A stretch of DNA of 64,000 bases from Allygus modestus (GCA_963675035.1 OY776113.1:145569559-145633558); one strand, 5' to 3'. Shown: positions 33,540 through 46,673, counted from the first letter of the stretch. Made by a program: numbers and translations. The notes: generated by a model not told the origin, from the sequence alone.

Positions 33540-34590
33540 AATATTAATTAGTAATTTCAAAATTAATACAATTCTGCCCCTACATGCGCAATTGTCCTAG
33601 CCACCTTTGGCTGAAACACCATTACTTAATCGCTATTTTCTATAATATTCATCGGTTTTTTTACTTTTAAATTTATTTCATTTTAGATATTTTATTCACC
33701 TATTAAATCCTCCCTTTTAAGTAATCACCCAGCACCCGCCAGTCCTTGTCATTTAGAAATTTAAAACATTATCGTAAGTCAAATAGAAATTGTTTAACCG
33801 AAATGGTCTTATATTTTTTAAATAGGATACTCCGTTATAAAATGAATATTCCGTTATAAAATAAATAAAGTTTTCTTTTGTAATTAATTCCTCTAATTTA
33901 GCACGTTTTCACTATCAAGCGAGTTAATTAGACAACGTTGCAATAAACTACTACACTAACTCTAGCGAACGATAACTTCCGAAATCATTCTCGTTTGGTT
34001 GTCGATTGGTGCTTATAACTTATTCCTTCCAAAATGCAGTGGGTTAAATATGTAACTTTCAACCCCATCAATTTAAATTATCCTCGTTAGATTAGGCTTT
34101 TCAATACTGTGTTAAAATGGGTCTACTTTGTATTTAATTTTAATTTAAATCGTATTAAACTAAATTAAATAAATAACAGAGCGTTGTATTGAAAATAAAA
34201 CATCAAGAAGCATTCGAGCTTTCCGAACAGACATGATGTTCGATTTTTAGTGACAGGGATGTAACATAAACTACTATAAATTATTCCTAGCAAAAAAAAC
34301 GCAGCGCGACAACTGCAACATTGGAACCTGTTTCCTATGAGCATCGTGTTCCTCCCGAGCCGTTTAGCAATGACTACTGGAGCATTCAGAGGTCACGACT
34401 GTGTCTGCATCTTGCATGTGTAGTCGCAGTTGAAGAGACTCGTGCATGACCCGTGACACGTGTGCGGTTAGTCCCATCCTGGTGATTCGCCCCTCTGTGC
34501 GGAGAGCCTAGCGTTTGGAAGTAGCAACCATCTATATAATGTAATAATGCGGTCATTGGACCATCGTCACATACAACTAAGGGTTAAAAC
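33540..34590. other. Gene-free stretch
   Basis: No gene seen. A short GC-richer patch lies at 34310-34520, with no recognised content. Confidence 0.45.
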
Positions 34591-34592
34591 TA

Positions 34593-35081
34593 TACAGGGT
34601 GTTTCCAAAATAATGTCGCTAACTTTGGGATATTGTTCCTTATGCCAAAAGGAACGTAAATCATCATATAACCGGAGGTCTATTTCTTTTCGTTTACTGT
34701 CTGTCTGTCTGTATGTGATTTTTACTAGAACATTTATATTTTTAAAACGGCTTGACCAAATTCAACCAAGTTTTGGTTAAATACTCTTCTTGGGAGGTTA
34801 TTTTTTGGAAAAAATATTTTTCATAATATCTTTCCGTTTAAAAATGGCGGCCATTGAAAATCTTTAACCTCAAATATCTAAAATAAATAGAAATTTTACA
34901 AAAAACTTTTTAGAGTACAGAAAGTTACAAAATGTAATTAAAAATCCATATCTGCTTTAACATTGAAAATCGGGTTAAAATTAACTGAACAATGACTGAA
35001 AAACGGAACACATGGCTAAATTTTTAAACAGAAAGATATTAAGGAAATTATTTTTTTCTAAAAAATAGCCTCCCAAGAAGA
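34593..35081. mobile_element. Foldback MITE with CAGGGTG end, one end lost
   Basis: The left end TA-CAGGGTGTTTCCAAAATAA at 34593 matches the style of the elements at 32779 and 38827. Inner inverted arms 34785-34852 and 35014-35081 share CTTCTTGGGAGG and ATATCTTTC(C/T)GTTTAAA. The expected right-hand CACCCTG end is not found, so it is truncated or internally rearranged. (CTGT)n at about 34700-34716 lies inside. Confidence 0.7.
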
Positions 35082-35084
35082 TAA

Positions 35085-37445
35085 TGTAAAAAGCCAAAAA
35101 TCTTTCGGCTGTGATTTAAGCGCGCCGTTGTGTACGCACTTAAACTGCGCCAAACAGAGGACCAATTTAAATATCCTCATTTGGAAAAAACATCACAAAT
35201 ACCGACTAAAAGAGGCTTAATGAGTTTTTACAGATAAGGTTAGAGTTCATAGCTATTACTTATTTTGTAATGTATTACTCACCATATACCATTATTATTA
35301 TTTGTTAGTAAAAATAGCTTTAGAGGTGTGGATTTTTTTCTCTTAGTTTGTTAATGTATCATTCGCCATCAAATAATCTGATAACATTTAAAAACAAGGG
35401 ACGATATAATAATGCTAAATGGTACCGAATGTTGAGGGAGCGAATTGTTTTCCAGCTAATTAAATAAATGAGGATACCCAGGGCAGATACTCCAAACTGC
35501 TGGTAGCCATTGAGATAGCATCGCTTCCAAATAATGCAGTACAAATCCAACGATCCGATTTTTAAAATATTGATTTATGTTTTACGTTTACAAAAACAAT
35601 TATTTTGCATGGCAGTTAACATTTTTTGAAGGTCATATATAAGATCATTTATATTTTAAACAGAAATTAAATAACATTCTCATAATTGATAGAATTTTGT
35701 ATTGTTTCTGTAAGGAAACCCATACATAAACTCAGACATATTTCACATATTAGCAAACAACTCAAATATTTTCAAAACCTATCTCGAATAATCTTTCTCT
35801 ACAGGTGCTTTTTGGCATTTTAAAAATACCAACATACAGGGATTGACTTGCGAGTGCACTTAAAATGCAGCACTTTAGGTTGAATTCCTTGGAATCGCAT
35901 GAAATTATATAACATCGATGTCAACGGTGTTTTCTCATTGTATTTATGAATGTTTCTTCGCATTTATTTATGATCGGTAGTGTCAGAACTTTTCTCAAAA
36001 TGAATCTTGAAAAAAATATGGCATCTTTTGAAAACTCAAATTAACGGGAACGATCTTTAGTTGCGATTAAATTATTTTCGTACGTAGTGAAACGTGGGAT
36101 TTCTGTTTGGGCAATTGACCCTTCTTCTCGGGGTGGGAGGTGGGTTCCAATATGCCCAAATACCGGATTGCATCATGCACGGCGGTCTGGTCCACCGTAA
36201 CCCTACCCCAGACCTACTTTTTGTCGTCGATTCACCAACACAGGTCCCAACTGGAGACCTACTACCTAAACTTTATCAGCATACCTTTCTGTTACTGTTC
36301 AAATTTGTTAATTGTCATAACTTTCAAGTTATCGAAGCAGTCATTCAGTACGAATAAACTTATGGAATGCTAGAACAATTATTACAAATATTTCGAAGGC
36401 TCCATAACTTTTGAGAGTGCTTAAACACTAATGTAAAGAGAGCCAATAATCCAAAACAAAGAATTTGTAAGCTGTCCTGGATGTGTGATGTTCGACATTC
36501 TTGTGTCCTCTGCTTCCAAGATACTGTGTACACACATAGGGGTCTATGTGTTGGGATTTATGTATTGAGTATAGTTTACGTAAACATGAGAGTGAGTATG
36601 CTAATATTTTCAAAACAATCTTCATGGTAAATTCACGCTTGTTTCGAGAACAGAGGAAGACAAGATTTACAAAGGTATTCTTCAACGAGAAAACAGTAGA
36701 TAACGTACCTCACGCGAGATTAGGTTCTTTTATTGTTCCCCGAACTGTGGAAGATCCGCCTTGTTAAAACTCAACCAAACTCCTACTGAATAGGCAACTA
36801 CTGGCTGTTTGTTCGAATGAAGAGGACTGGGCTCGACCGGGACTGCCCACGAGTAGGGCTTCCCAGGCTATTTCGACATATTTGCATTCAAAACCTTGTC
36901 AGCTTTTTAACCTCGGAGAGATAAATGTGAGTATATAGTGTGTGGGCACGGGCCCATTGTAAGTTGTCCTTGCTTCAACGGAAAGAAACATAAAAGATCC
37001 AACAAAAGAGGAAGCAAGGAACAGATCTAACACTGTCCGTATCACGACAACCACCGCCTGTCACTCCGCTGCCGACCTTCGAGCGCTTTATCAAATCATA
37101 ACAGTAGTTTATTTAGAGTGTCGCTTCTGGGAATATAGCCTTGCAAATTCAGTTATTACGGCTCTAAATACACTTATTATATATTCAGAACAGTGCTTCC
37201 GAAAGCCGTTTTAGTTCCGTTGGTCCATAAACAAACTAATCTTATTGGTCAATGAAACCGATTTAACTTCAGTTGATTGTGTATTTGTGCTCAATTCTAT
37301 TTATAATTATATTCTATAATGTACGTAGAACTGTTTTAAAAACCGTAAAACAGTTCTTATTTGCAACTGTGACTGAAAACGTTGTTGCAGTAAGTTGAAC
37401 AATATCGTTACAACGATGTTGTCCAATAATAGAATCAGTCGCAAA
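35085..37445. other. Gene-free stretch
   Basis: Overlapping open frames at 36094-36373 and 36428-36767 are under 90 codons, have no family resemblance, and occur on both strands, so I do not call them genes. Nothing else recognised. Confidence 0.4.
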
Positions 37446-37448
37446 ACT

Positions 37449-37727
37449 TTCCAGCAGACGGATATAACACCATTCTGTATAACAACTAACTGCAAACGAG
37501 AGAAGTGTGCCACACCTCCTGTTGTTGCTCTCTCAACCACGTTCCAGCAGACGGATATAACACCATTCTGTATAACAACTAACTGCGAACGAGAGAAGTG
37601 TGCCACACCTCCTGTTGTTGCTCTCTCAACCACGTTCCAGCAGACGGATATAACACCATTCTGTATAACAACTAACTGCGAACGAGAGAAGTGTGCCACA
37701 CCTCCTGTTGTTGCTCTCTCAACCACG
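37449..37727. repeat. 93-bp tandem repeat, three copies
   Basis: Units start TTCCAGCAGACGGATATAAC at 37449, 37542 and 37635. Copies are almost identical (the first has AAACGAG where the others have GAACGAG), so the array is young. 93 bp is 31 codons, so the array is open on both strands: + FQQTDITPFCITTN… and - NVVERATTGGVAHFSRS…. Each unit holds AGAAGTGTGCCACACC, recalling the AGAAGTGTGG ends of the element at 41745. Probably non-coding. Confidence 0.95.
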
Positions 37728-37734
37728 TTTTTTT

Positions 37735-38820
37735 TAGAACTCGTGTGAGAGACGTGCAAAGTGTGTGAAAAGAGAGGCAATTACTGGCCCCACTATCTCT
37801 CGCCTCAATCAACACTATTGGTAACAAATTTACTTACATTCGCTCGGTCTCTTTCGCATAAGTGTTGGGTTTCGCAAAAAGGTATTTTTGTAAGGGACTC
37901 AACTATAGTAAATCCCTTAATTATCAGTTAGGGACTTATTCCCGAACACTAAAATAACGCAGACTATTGAAACCTATAAGCGAATTGTGAATTGTGAAAC
38001 TGTGAATTCAATCAGTCACTTCTTATTCTCGTGTTATAGTTTTATGTAACTATTACGATTTAAAAAATGTTGTTTAGTTTCAAGTTCGCAAGTTTGGGGG
38101 ATGACGTCAATGTTGTGACTCATTGCTTTGATTTTTTCGTCATCTCTGAAAACATTATATTAAGCAAAGCCCCCTTTCCCCAATGAATTAATTTATCCAA
38201 TCAACGTTCAACGTTAAATAAAGTTTGAATCGATCTCAGTGTTTGTCAACCTACGAAACCCAGCAAACCCCAAATACAAGGATATTCAAATAACATAAAT
38301 ACAGATTATTGATTAAAACCCAGGAATGTCTTCTACCCAGTGCCAGATGTAGGGCAGTGGAGTAGTTGTTTGAGTGCACGACCCGGGTTGGATAGCGCTA
38401 ATCGCTGATGGGTTTACTTTGTTACATGTACCTTAGTTTAGCCCAGGGTGGTTCGGAACCTAATTTTAAACTGTATATTTAAACTATCCAAAAATACCAA
38501 TTCCATCGGTATTTTTGGATAAAAATATATCTAATGAGCAACAAAGATATCTATAATGACGACGAAACCGTCGAATTTCCTCAGGGGAATTAATTTATTC
38601 ATAATGCCAGGAATGCTTTGACGTGATGGCTGCATCGGTATTCCGTACGAACCCCAACCAGAATCGTGAGTCAACTTCTGGCTCTAACTCAACTGATAAG
38701 ACTTCGCAGTTATTTCACCAGTCGACTGGGTCAAAGACTTTTACGAATGTACGCTTCTATCTGTATGTCTTTTGATAAGATCATACCGACGTACCAACAA
38801 TCCAAACTAGCTAGGCTAAC
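37735..38820. other. Gene-free stretch
   Basis: No gene recognised. A direct or inverted pair around ATACCAATTCCATCGGTAT (38495-38513) forms a small hairpin in AT-rich DNA. Confidence 0.4.
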
Positions 38821-38824
38821 ATTA

Positions 38825-40234
38825 TACAGGGTGAGTTTTAAATAAGTCCCCCCCTACTTTTTTCTACATTTCTTAAGATATTAACTGCGGACCACCCCCG
38901 ATCATTGTTGACCGACTTATACTTCATTTTGACCTAGTTAATATTATTGGCCGTCATCTTGGATCATGTTGGATTCAACTATTTATTTTTAAATGTAAAG
39001 GTGGGGTTGTAACCTATCATATAAAAGTACTTTTTTACGGTGAAAACAATGCCACAATTCGTTTTTGAAAATCATTATTCGTTCTCAATATATTGACAAA
39101 TTAAAAAAAAAAAAATTCGGAGAGGGTTTTAGAGGTCCCAACCTTAAAACATGCCCATATTCTCATCATTTCATCAAATTATTACCATGAACTGCTACCA
39201 AGCATTGTTGAGTGGCATTCGCTTCATTTTTTAAAATTACAATTTTTGGCCGCCATCTTGGATCCGCCATTTTGCAATAACATATTTTTTCCAAATGTAA
39301 AGGTAGGGTTGTGACCAATCATTTCCAACTGTTTTTTTTGCTTTCATTATGGTGGGATAGCCTCCGGATCATTAAATTAAGCAAAATATAGGTTTATGTT
39401 ACCTGAGCTACTGTCAAATGATCCTGTTGTGTAGTGAAACTACAGCTGTTTCATGCTCATCGGCTCATCTTCATCTTCATCTTGAAGGTGTGTCAATGAG
39501 CATGAAACAGCTGTAGTTTCACTACGCAACAGGATCATTCGACAGTAGCTCAGGTAGCATAAACCTATATTTTGTTTTTCTACGCTGAAATCAATTCCGC
39601 GATCCGTTTTCAAATATGAGTTTTCACTCTCATCATATTGTTACTTTTTGAAATGTTAAACAGAAATCTTTAAATATCTTGAAAACGAAAGGTGAAATTT
39701 GAAAACGGATTGCAGCATTGATTTCAGCGTGGAAACCCAGTTGAATATGATGGGTATTACCCTACCTTTACATTTGAAAAAAATATCTTATTCCAAAATA
39801 GTGGATCCAAGATTGCGGCCGTAAATTTTAATTTTGTCAAAATGAAGCGAATGCCACTCAACAATGATTGGTATAGTTCATGGTCATTATTTGATTTAAT
39901 GATGAGAATATGGGTTTGTTTTAAGGTTGGGACCTTTAAAACTCTTTCCAAAATTATTTTTTTTTGAATTCTTGAGAACGAATAATTATTTTCAAAAACT
40001 AATTGCGGCATTTTTTTCACCGTAAAAAGTACTTCTATATGATAGGTCATAACCCCACCTTTACATTTAAAAAGAAATAGTTGAATCCAATATAGTGGAT
40101 CCAAGATGGCAGCCAAAAATATTAACAAAGTCAAAATGAAGTATAAGTTGGTCAATAATGATTGGGGTTGGTCCGGAGTCGATATCTTAAGAAATATAAA
40201 AAAATGTGGGGGCTCATTTAAAACTCACTCTGTA
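38825..40234. mobile_element. Large foldback MITE, 1,406 bp, with a nested hairpin
   Basis: Ends are CAGGGTGAGTTTTAAATAAG at 38827 and its imperfect inverted match ending 40232, with TA flanks. The outer arms are roughly 500 bp, share TTTACATTT(G/A)AAAA and GGATCCAAGAT blocks, and have diverged clearly more than those of the 32779 element. Each arm contains a tandem pair of a GTAAAGGT(G/A)GGGTTGT segment. In the middle lies a second, tighter hairpin (39382-39574). No coding capacity; the frame at 39757-40155 (-) follows the arm. Confidence 0.85.
39382..39574. repeat. 193-bp hairpin nested in the foldback
   Basis: Arms of about 79 bp carry CTGAGCTACTGTC and ATCCTGTTGTGTAGTGAAAC with only a few mismatches. 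The loop (39461-39495) contains TCATCTTCATCTTCATCTTG. The arms are much more alike than the outer arms, so this looks like a later, separate insertion or amplification. Confidence 0.88.
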
Positions 40235-40239
40235 TATTT

Positions 40240-41740
40240 GTTTGAGATAACGACACTCCTTATGTGGGACGTTGCTTAGATGTCCATCATGTATGTTAAT
40301 GTTGCACCACCGACATTTATATTTGGGTTATTGAAAGTGAGAAAAGCGACCATGCTTTCAGACCTCTCAGGGATTAACTCATACTATAACAGGGAATACT
40401 TGGACTTTGTAGGGCCTATATTCGGATAACTCACAGCACGGGTTTACCAGTTCAGCAGTTATTGTCAACTGATGGTTCAGATTATTGAATAACCCAAACA
40501 ATGCAGAAAACGGGTTTCGGCATGTAGGGCACATGATATCGGATCCGGCGGTTTTTAAAACCACAAGCAATGGAACTTACTAGCATTTTTAGGGTGATCG
40601 TTCAAGCCAGTTTGAAAAGTAAAGACATTATTTAGAGCTGTTAATATATGACGTAAGTGGACAAATTTGTCGTCTTCAGCCAATTCCATCTGATAATAAT
40701 AATTTATTTATCTGAACCGATTTGGCAGGGTGTTAGAAAATACAGTTGTCGCGAATGGAAATTTCAGGATCTCCAGATTTTTTGTAAATGGGTTGAAATG
40801 TGTATACCTGGGTTATGTGTGAATAGAGTTAATCACAAATTCTAAATATATTTATATTAAAGTTTCAAATGTCGCGTTCGTGTCACTGTAATAAGAGTCA
40901 TAATACTACTGTAATTCTGCATAATACTACAATCTGTGTTTTACCTTATCCCAAGATCGTAGACTTGACAAAATGCTAATCAAGAAATTTACAAAACAAA
41001 ATTAGCCTACGCTATGCTGAAATATCTCCCTAGTTTACATATTATGAGTAAGCATTACATCGAGAAGATAAACGTTTCCTCCTGGCCTTACAGGTGCCTC
41101 CTATTAGGCATCTACGCATGCATTCCTCAGTCTATCCCATTGTCTGTCAGGTTTCCTGCCTCGCAATCTTATATATGTAAATTTAGCAAATCCTCACGCG
41201 TAGCCCTATTTGCATGTGCCACTTCCAAGGTCTCTACTCCTCTTCACTGGCTGATAAATATTTTAAACGACTCATTGTTTCACTTTGAACAACGAGGAAT
41301 TTGCTTGATCCCGAGGTATTTGTTGGAAATATTACTTCAAATTTGATAAATGAAAAGTTGCTCGTTCGATTAAAACAGTTTGAGTATAACAAGTTTTTTA
41401 TGTAATATAGTATAAGTAATTTAAATAATATGTTTTTCGTTCAGCGTGTCTATTGACCGAGAAACTCGGAAAAGTCAGAGCCTTTGACAATAATATTTTG
41501 TTAAGTCATAAACAAAAAGGCTGAAATATAGTTTAGTGTGTTCATTATGCGCTGAACACAGTGAAGAGACCCCGTCGACCGGCAAGCCGCTATATCTGAA
41601 TATAACCTCCTCTCTGCACAAGATGAACCAATCATTCGCCAGGGAAACCTCCAGTAGAGCTAGGGGATGCCAGGTTGTCCTTGTTCTTTCTTGTAAACCG
41701 ATGTTGGACCATCAAATGAACCATGTTGAAAACACTAGCT
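40240..41740. other. Gene-free stretch
   Basis: The longest frame, 41014-41346 (+, 110 codons, ATG start), has no recognisable domain, signal peptide or splice context. I leave it uncalled. Confidence 0.4.
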
Positions 41741-41744
41741 GAAA

Positions 41745-41951
41745 TGCTAAAGGCGGTCCCACACTTCTCGCGAACACGCCCGAACATTCGGCCGAACTCC
41801 CAATGTTCGGAGTGCTCGCGAGAAGTGTGGGAGCTGCACGAACGTTTTAATACATATGGGACATACGGGACGGAATGTTCAGTGAACATTCGGGAGAATG
41901 TTCAGCCGAATGTTCAGGCCTGATCGCGAGAAGTGTGGGCCGCCTTTAGCA
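41745..41951. mobile_element. Small TIR element with AGGCGG-CCACAC ends
   Basis: Inverted ends TGCTAAAGGCGG, then CCACACTTCTCGCGA, at 41745-41776 and 41920-41951; similarity continues inward through GAACATTCGG with gaps. The interior holds six copies of GAACATTC or its complement in about 130 bp (41780-41915). Length 207 bp, non-coding. Its ends resemble those of the element at 51008. Confidence 0.85.
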
Positions 41952-41954
41952 ACT

Positions 41955-44475
41955 AAATAGGACAAATAATTCAAACTGTAACCCATTATGAAAACTTGTC
42001 AACAGCGCATGCACGAAACAACTTTGATAGCATCGGATGATCAGTCTCCTTAGTTTAAGACCCTCAGTATCTCGGTCAATATTGTGATGTTTTACTTCGT
42101 TATCTACACATGGAATTCTTCTAAAGAGCGATCTTTTATAAAATAAAATTGAAAACAAAAAGATGACTTCGTAGCTGAGTTGGGTCGAGGTGTCAGCGAA
42201 AGTGTGGCTCCCGGCAGCAGCAAAGGCAGCGCCAGCGGCTGTCAATAGGCACTAATGTCTATGTAAACATTGCACACCAGGAAGCGGCGCTGTTAACATG
42301 TCCGACTATTGTCTCAGGCCCTTTCACTGCTGTCACTATCTTTGTTCTTAGGCACATTTTAACATTACAAATACACTCCTTTGTTTCCTACGCGTAACGG
42401 AAACAGCTATGAAGTAGTTACTATTCGCAGAATCAGCGTTAGTAAAACGGGGTTTTAAAAGTCCTACTAAAACTATTTAATTTATTATTTTCACTTTCGC
42501 CGTGATATATGTTTTAAGAAAAAGCACTAAGGATAGCAATTTGACATTGCTAAATGTTTAGGCGGGGAGTCTTAACACTCTAAGGAACATAAAGCTCGAA
42601 TTCGGACGCCAAGTTAGAATATGTTTCAGGTATGTTGGGCTTAAGATACTTACCTTTTAATCAGAGAGTTTGGAAATAAACCCGTTGAATATTTATGAAT
42701 ATCATTTTTTTACGCATGAAAAGAAGAACAAATTTCTTTTAAAGTGTGGTCTAAAATGCTTGGTTTCCAGTTTTCTGTGTTATGTAGTTTTTATTTGAAC
42801 TTTTAAAATTCAGATCCACTGAGAACACAAAGTTGAAAATTTGCCCCTTCTTCCTCGTTAAAACGGTATTTGGGATTAAAATTAAAAAAGTACACATATT
42901 TACTAGTTTATAAAACCAGACGTTCAAAATTTTATAATTTTAAATACAAACTGCTTATTTCACGAAAAAATACAAAGCATACATACAAAAGTTGTATTTT
43001 CTTTGATACGCAACCAAATATGTGTAAATTATTCATTTGATAAAAAATTACGAAGTAGTACAAAGAATCTGCACTGTTTGAGTACTGGTTTCAAATATTT
43101 CATCACTTAACGGCATAAAATAAATCATCACCTAAATTATTGAACCTTTTTTCCTAATACCGTGTATTGGTAAAAAAATCCCTGAAATATAGTTCATTTT
43201 TTACATACTTTCGAAAGTTCATCAAACTCAGGCTCATGTCGTATATATGTATAGTAAAACCTTTTGCTCACAAGGATCACATCAACAGATATTCCAATTT
43301 GTTCCCACTCAAATGTTACGGTGTGTCGAAAAGGTTCGTCGCGATGGCTAATGCAATTATATAATGTTTACTTGCGCTTTCACGAGTCGTAAAATTTTGT
43401 TCACTGAATTTTATGACTGGATTTGTCTTATGCAACATGTTTTAGATGATGCCCCTGTTTGTTTACATACCTCCCTGTGAACCACCCTTAAGTAAAATCT
43501 TATTTAGTGCGCGTTATTGGAGAAATGTTTTGTTCAAACCCAATTTACAAGTACAAAGGTTTGCTGTTAATATGCGATCGTACTGGGAAAATTCGACTGT
43601 AGATGTCGTCTTTGAGTTGCACTAAACCTTCCGTGATATTTTACTAAATATTTTGTTCCAGCAGTTTTAAATGTGATTTAGTGGCATTTCCGCTTGTACA
43701 TGCAACTGTGGAGTTGGGGCTTGCTGTATGAACATATTTTACTTATGTCAAAATTTGTAGTTCTTACTTCCAAATCCTGGGTTGCGTTAAAAAGAGACCC
43801 TGTTTTAATCTTTAAAGTATAAAATTTGTGTGCCGTGCGTAAACCAGTTTATAGCTTGATAAAACAAATTCATAATGTCATTGACATTTATTTGTGAATT
43901 AATGCATAAATTAAAACTAAAAAGTGCTAAGTGTACAAAATGCGACATATGTCAAATTCTTTAAAGAGGCGATTCGGTTGAATATTGGCATAATTAACAT
44001 TATGTATTTCAAACAAAATAATCAAAACTCGCTATATGGAGTGAAAATACTACATGATGAAACTCCAAGTCATAATAAAAAATGGAGTAGTCAATATGTG
44101 GAATCGCTGTAGAATAAAGCGATGAACCGGACTGTAATTATTTGGGCTTGGTTAAGAATTTTACAAAGTCAAAAATGTTAGTTAAATTAATAAACTAACT
44201 GACAGATTTCATACCAAGGAATCAAATGAAACTTCAATTTTAAAACCCAATGAGTGAGTCTATCTAAGGAAAATAAGACCCCATACAAATTTGTATAGCT
44301 TAACTAACCTAATCTCACCAATCTAACCATAAAACGTCTGATCCCATATTCGGGTATCATGTCCGCCTGCAGCTCTTTCAAGGCTATCGGTCACGCAGAC
44401 CGCATGCTGATTATTAACTCCATTGTGTCCATCTCAAAAAATATTGAGATATAAACAATAGCATATAACAAATAA
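41955..44475. other. Gene-free stretch
   Basis: No gene recognised. A GC-rich patch at 42180-42300 includes GGCAGCAGCAAAGGCAGCGC. Frames at 43167-43364 and 43924-44112 are not protein-like. Confidence 0.4.
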
Positions 44476-44478
44476 AAC

Positions 44479-45168
44479 TGGTCCAAACATATTGACTCCC
44501 CATGTAAAAAACTGTCTTCACTTACTCTAATATTAATGCCTGTAGTTGGTAAAGAAACTACCCTTCAGATTTACTATGCTTATGTATATAGTAGAATGAA
44601 ATATGCAATTGGTTTCTGGGGATCGTCTAGTGAGTTCTTGAGGGTATTTAGACTCCAAAAAAGGGTTGTTCGTATTATGTGTGGAGCTGGCTACCGAGCG
44701 CATTGTAAGCCTTTTTTCAACAACTGCATCTTCTCACTCTCCCAAGTATTTATATTCTGGAGGTTTTATCCTTTTTTAAATGCAACTTCCATCTCTTTGA
44801 AGAGAATATTGCTAGACATCCCTATAATACACGTCATAAGTGTAACATGGTCTACCCTATCCATAGATTGGCACTACTTGAAAAGGGCATCCACTACTCT
44901 GCTCTATGACTATACAATGCTCTGCCCCGGCACCTTAAAAACATAGCCTGTGCAAGCATATTTCTTAAAAAGGTGAAAAATATTCCGATTGAAAGGTGTC
45001 CGTACTCGGTGTATTGCTGTCAGACTTCTCAAATATGTGAAGGAAATCTACAATTTTTGCTTGAAAAATTGTTTTTGATTGTCAATTTAGTATTAAGACT
45101 TGTTTCACATACAAATTTGTTGTTCACGAAGTAAATGATTTCTGATTCTGATTCTGATTCAACTCGCG
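44479..45168 (+). pseudogene. LINE RT C-terminal region with (GATTCT)n tail
   Basis: Frame from TGG at 44479: WSKHIDSPCKKLSSLTLILM, then YYAYVYSRMKYAIGFWGSS, FLRVFRLQKRVVRIMCGAG and HCKPFF. These are the thumb and C-terminal blocks of a Jockey/CR1-like RT. After a shift near 44920 the match goes on as YNALPRHLKNIACASIFLKK to about 45000. The 3' part ends in ATGATTTCTGATTCTGATTC at 45138-45165, a hexamer tail of the kind found at LINE 3' ends. This fixes the element's 3' end; the 5' side is truncated near 44475, as is usual for dead LINE copies. Confidence 0.88.
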
Positions 45169-45169
45169 A

Positions 45170-46240
45170 AAGTGTTGACTACATGGGTGTAGACGCAATT
45201 CCAGAAATGCCAGGAAGTGTGCGCAATATTGATGCAATGAATCCTCCGTCAGGATGTGGTGACCTCGGTCCACTCTTTTTATGGTAATTCTTCAGAAATT
45301 TCCTTGTGACTGCTTTATATTTCATATGTTTATCAATTGATTTCACTATTCGCATTCGTGTTTATTTGTTTACTACTCTTGTACTACCTGCGTATTATGT
45401 TATGATTACATTAATGTTTTCCGTGGTCATTCGTGCGTTATTTTGTACTGTGGCTGGATACAGAATGACTGAATATGTCATTAAATCATATTACAAAGAA
45501 TATTATTGCCTTAAAAAGCTGGAGTAGTAAATAAAAACTTGACTACATAGTTAGTTTTTATTTTTTAATATCACTCACCACTGTTGGGAACAGGAATTAC
45601 AATGTTAATTAAAAATATCTTTATTCATATCGCACAGTATGAATAGTTTGACAGTTTTGATTTACAATTTACGTAGAGAAAATAAACTTAAATTTAAAAA
45701 AGTCAAACCTTTTAAATGGAAAACCATAAAAGAAACATCGAAGGGATTAAACTCAATAGTTTCAGCCTTCGTTTTAATCTTCCCAAATTATAATTATTAC
45801 TAGCCACATGTAAAACTTTCATGTGGAAGATCTACATCTCTTCCAAACTTGATATATCTTTCCTAACGAGGTAATTCTTTACCGTTTTCTTACATTTAAC
45901 AAGTTTAGGTTTGAATTAAATTTCCTGAAGTATTTAATTATAAAATATTGACTCGGTATTTTTTGTAATCGTTAACCGTGGTGACTCCCATCCCCCTCGA
46001 CACCTTTTGAGGATTTTTAGTTCAGTGTTCAATATTCTAAATACAGCGAAGGTATATTTTCTGAAACAATACACGAATATTATCGATACAATAGGCCACT
46101 AACGAGGTAGACCCGGAAGAAGATTTGGAAATTAAGCTTACGTACGGGCGTGTATTGATTGCATAACGCATTTTTCGCATTTGAGAAAAACTTAACGCAA
46201 TCCCACCGTCGTAGAACGCAACTCAATCTCTTCCCCCACC
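45170..46240. other. Gene-free stretch
   Basis: Nothing recognised. The frame at 45306-45527 starts at GTG and looks hydrophobic by AT composition only. Confidence 0.4.
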
Positions 46241-46244
46241 CTTT

Positions 46245-46673
46245 GCGTCAATTATCAAAACACCAAATTGTTTTTTAAGCTAAATTCATTGGTGAAAACT
46301 AAAATTTAATTTCTTAATTAAAAGGTTATATGTAAAAACACTTAAAAAAAGCATTGTTGGGGTGCAGAACCCCCCCCCAAAAAACCCCTTCGGTTCGAAT
46401 GGAGCGACCTGGTTGGTTCCCGAACTTATATTTTCGACTTATAAGTCATAAATGTTGCTTTACACGATTTTACCAAATTTCATTGAAATCGGACCATTTT
46501 TTTCGAAAGTTATCGGAGCCACAGACACATATACGTGGTTTTAAACGAATGGTGTTTTTGTAATCTGGGGACCTCAAAATAAAAGTTTCTGAGAATATAT
46601 CATGGTCCGGGCCTAGGTCTTACCATGCTGACTACGGTAGTAGCTTCTTTCCTAAAAGGGAAATTCGCTAACA
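46245..46673 (-). mobile_element. TTAGCGAATTTCC family, copy F
   Basis: Read on -, starts at 46672 with TTAGCGAATTTCCC, then GAAGCTACTACCGTAG, GGTAAGACCTAGGCCC and the short-tract region, then the ACCAAATTTCATTGAAATC block in inverse. It ends near CAAAACACCAAATTG (46257). It lacks the far half with CTAAACACAGTACGTTG. Confidence 0.75.

Noticed and set aside
36094..36767. Cluster of short ORFs as a gene
   Set aside because: Frames overlap on both strands, are under 90 codons and match nothing recognisable.
41014..41346. 110-codon gene
   Set aside because: No recognisable domain, signal peptide, intron structure or poly(A) context; length is within chance for this much DNA.
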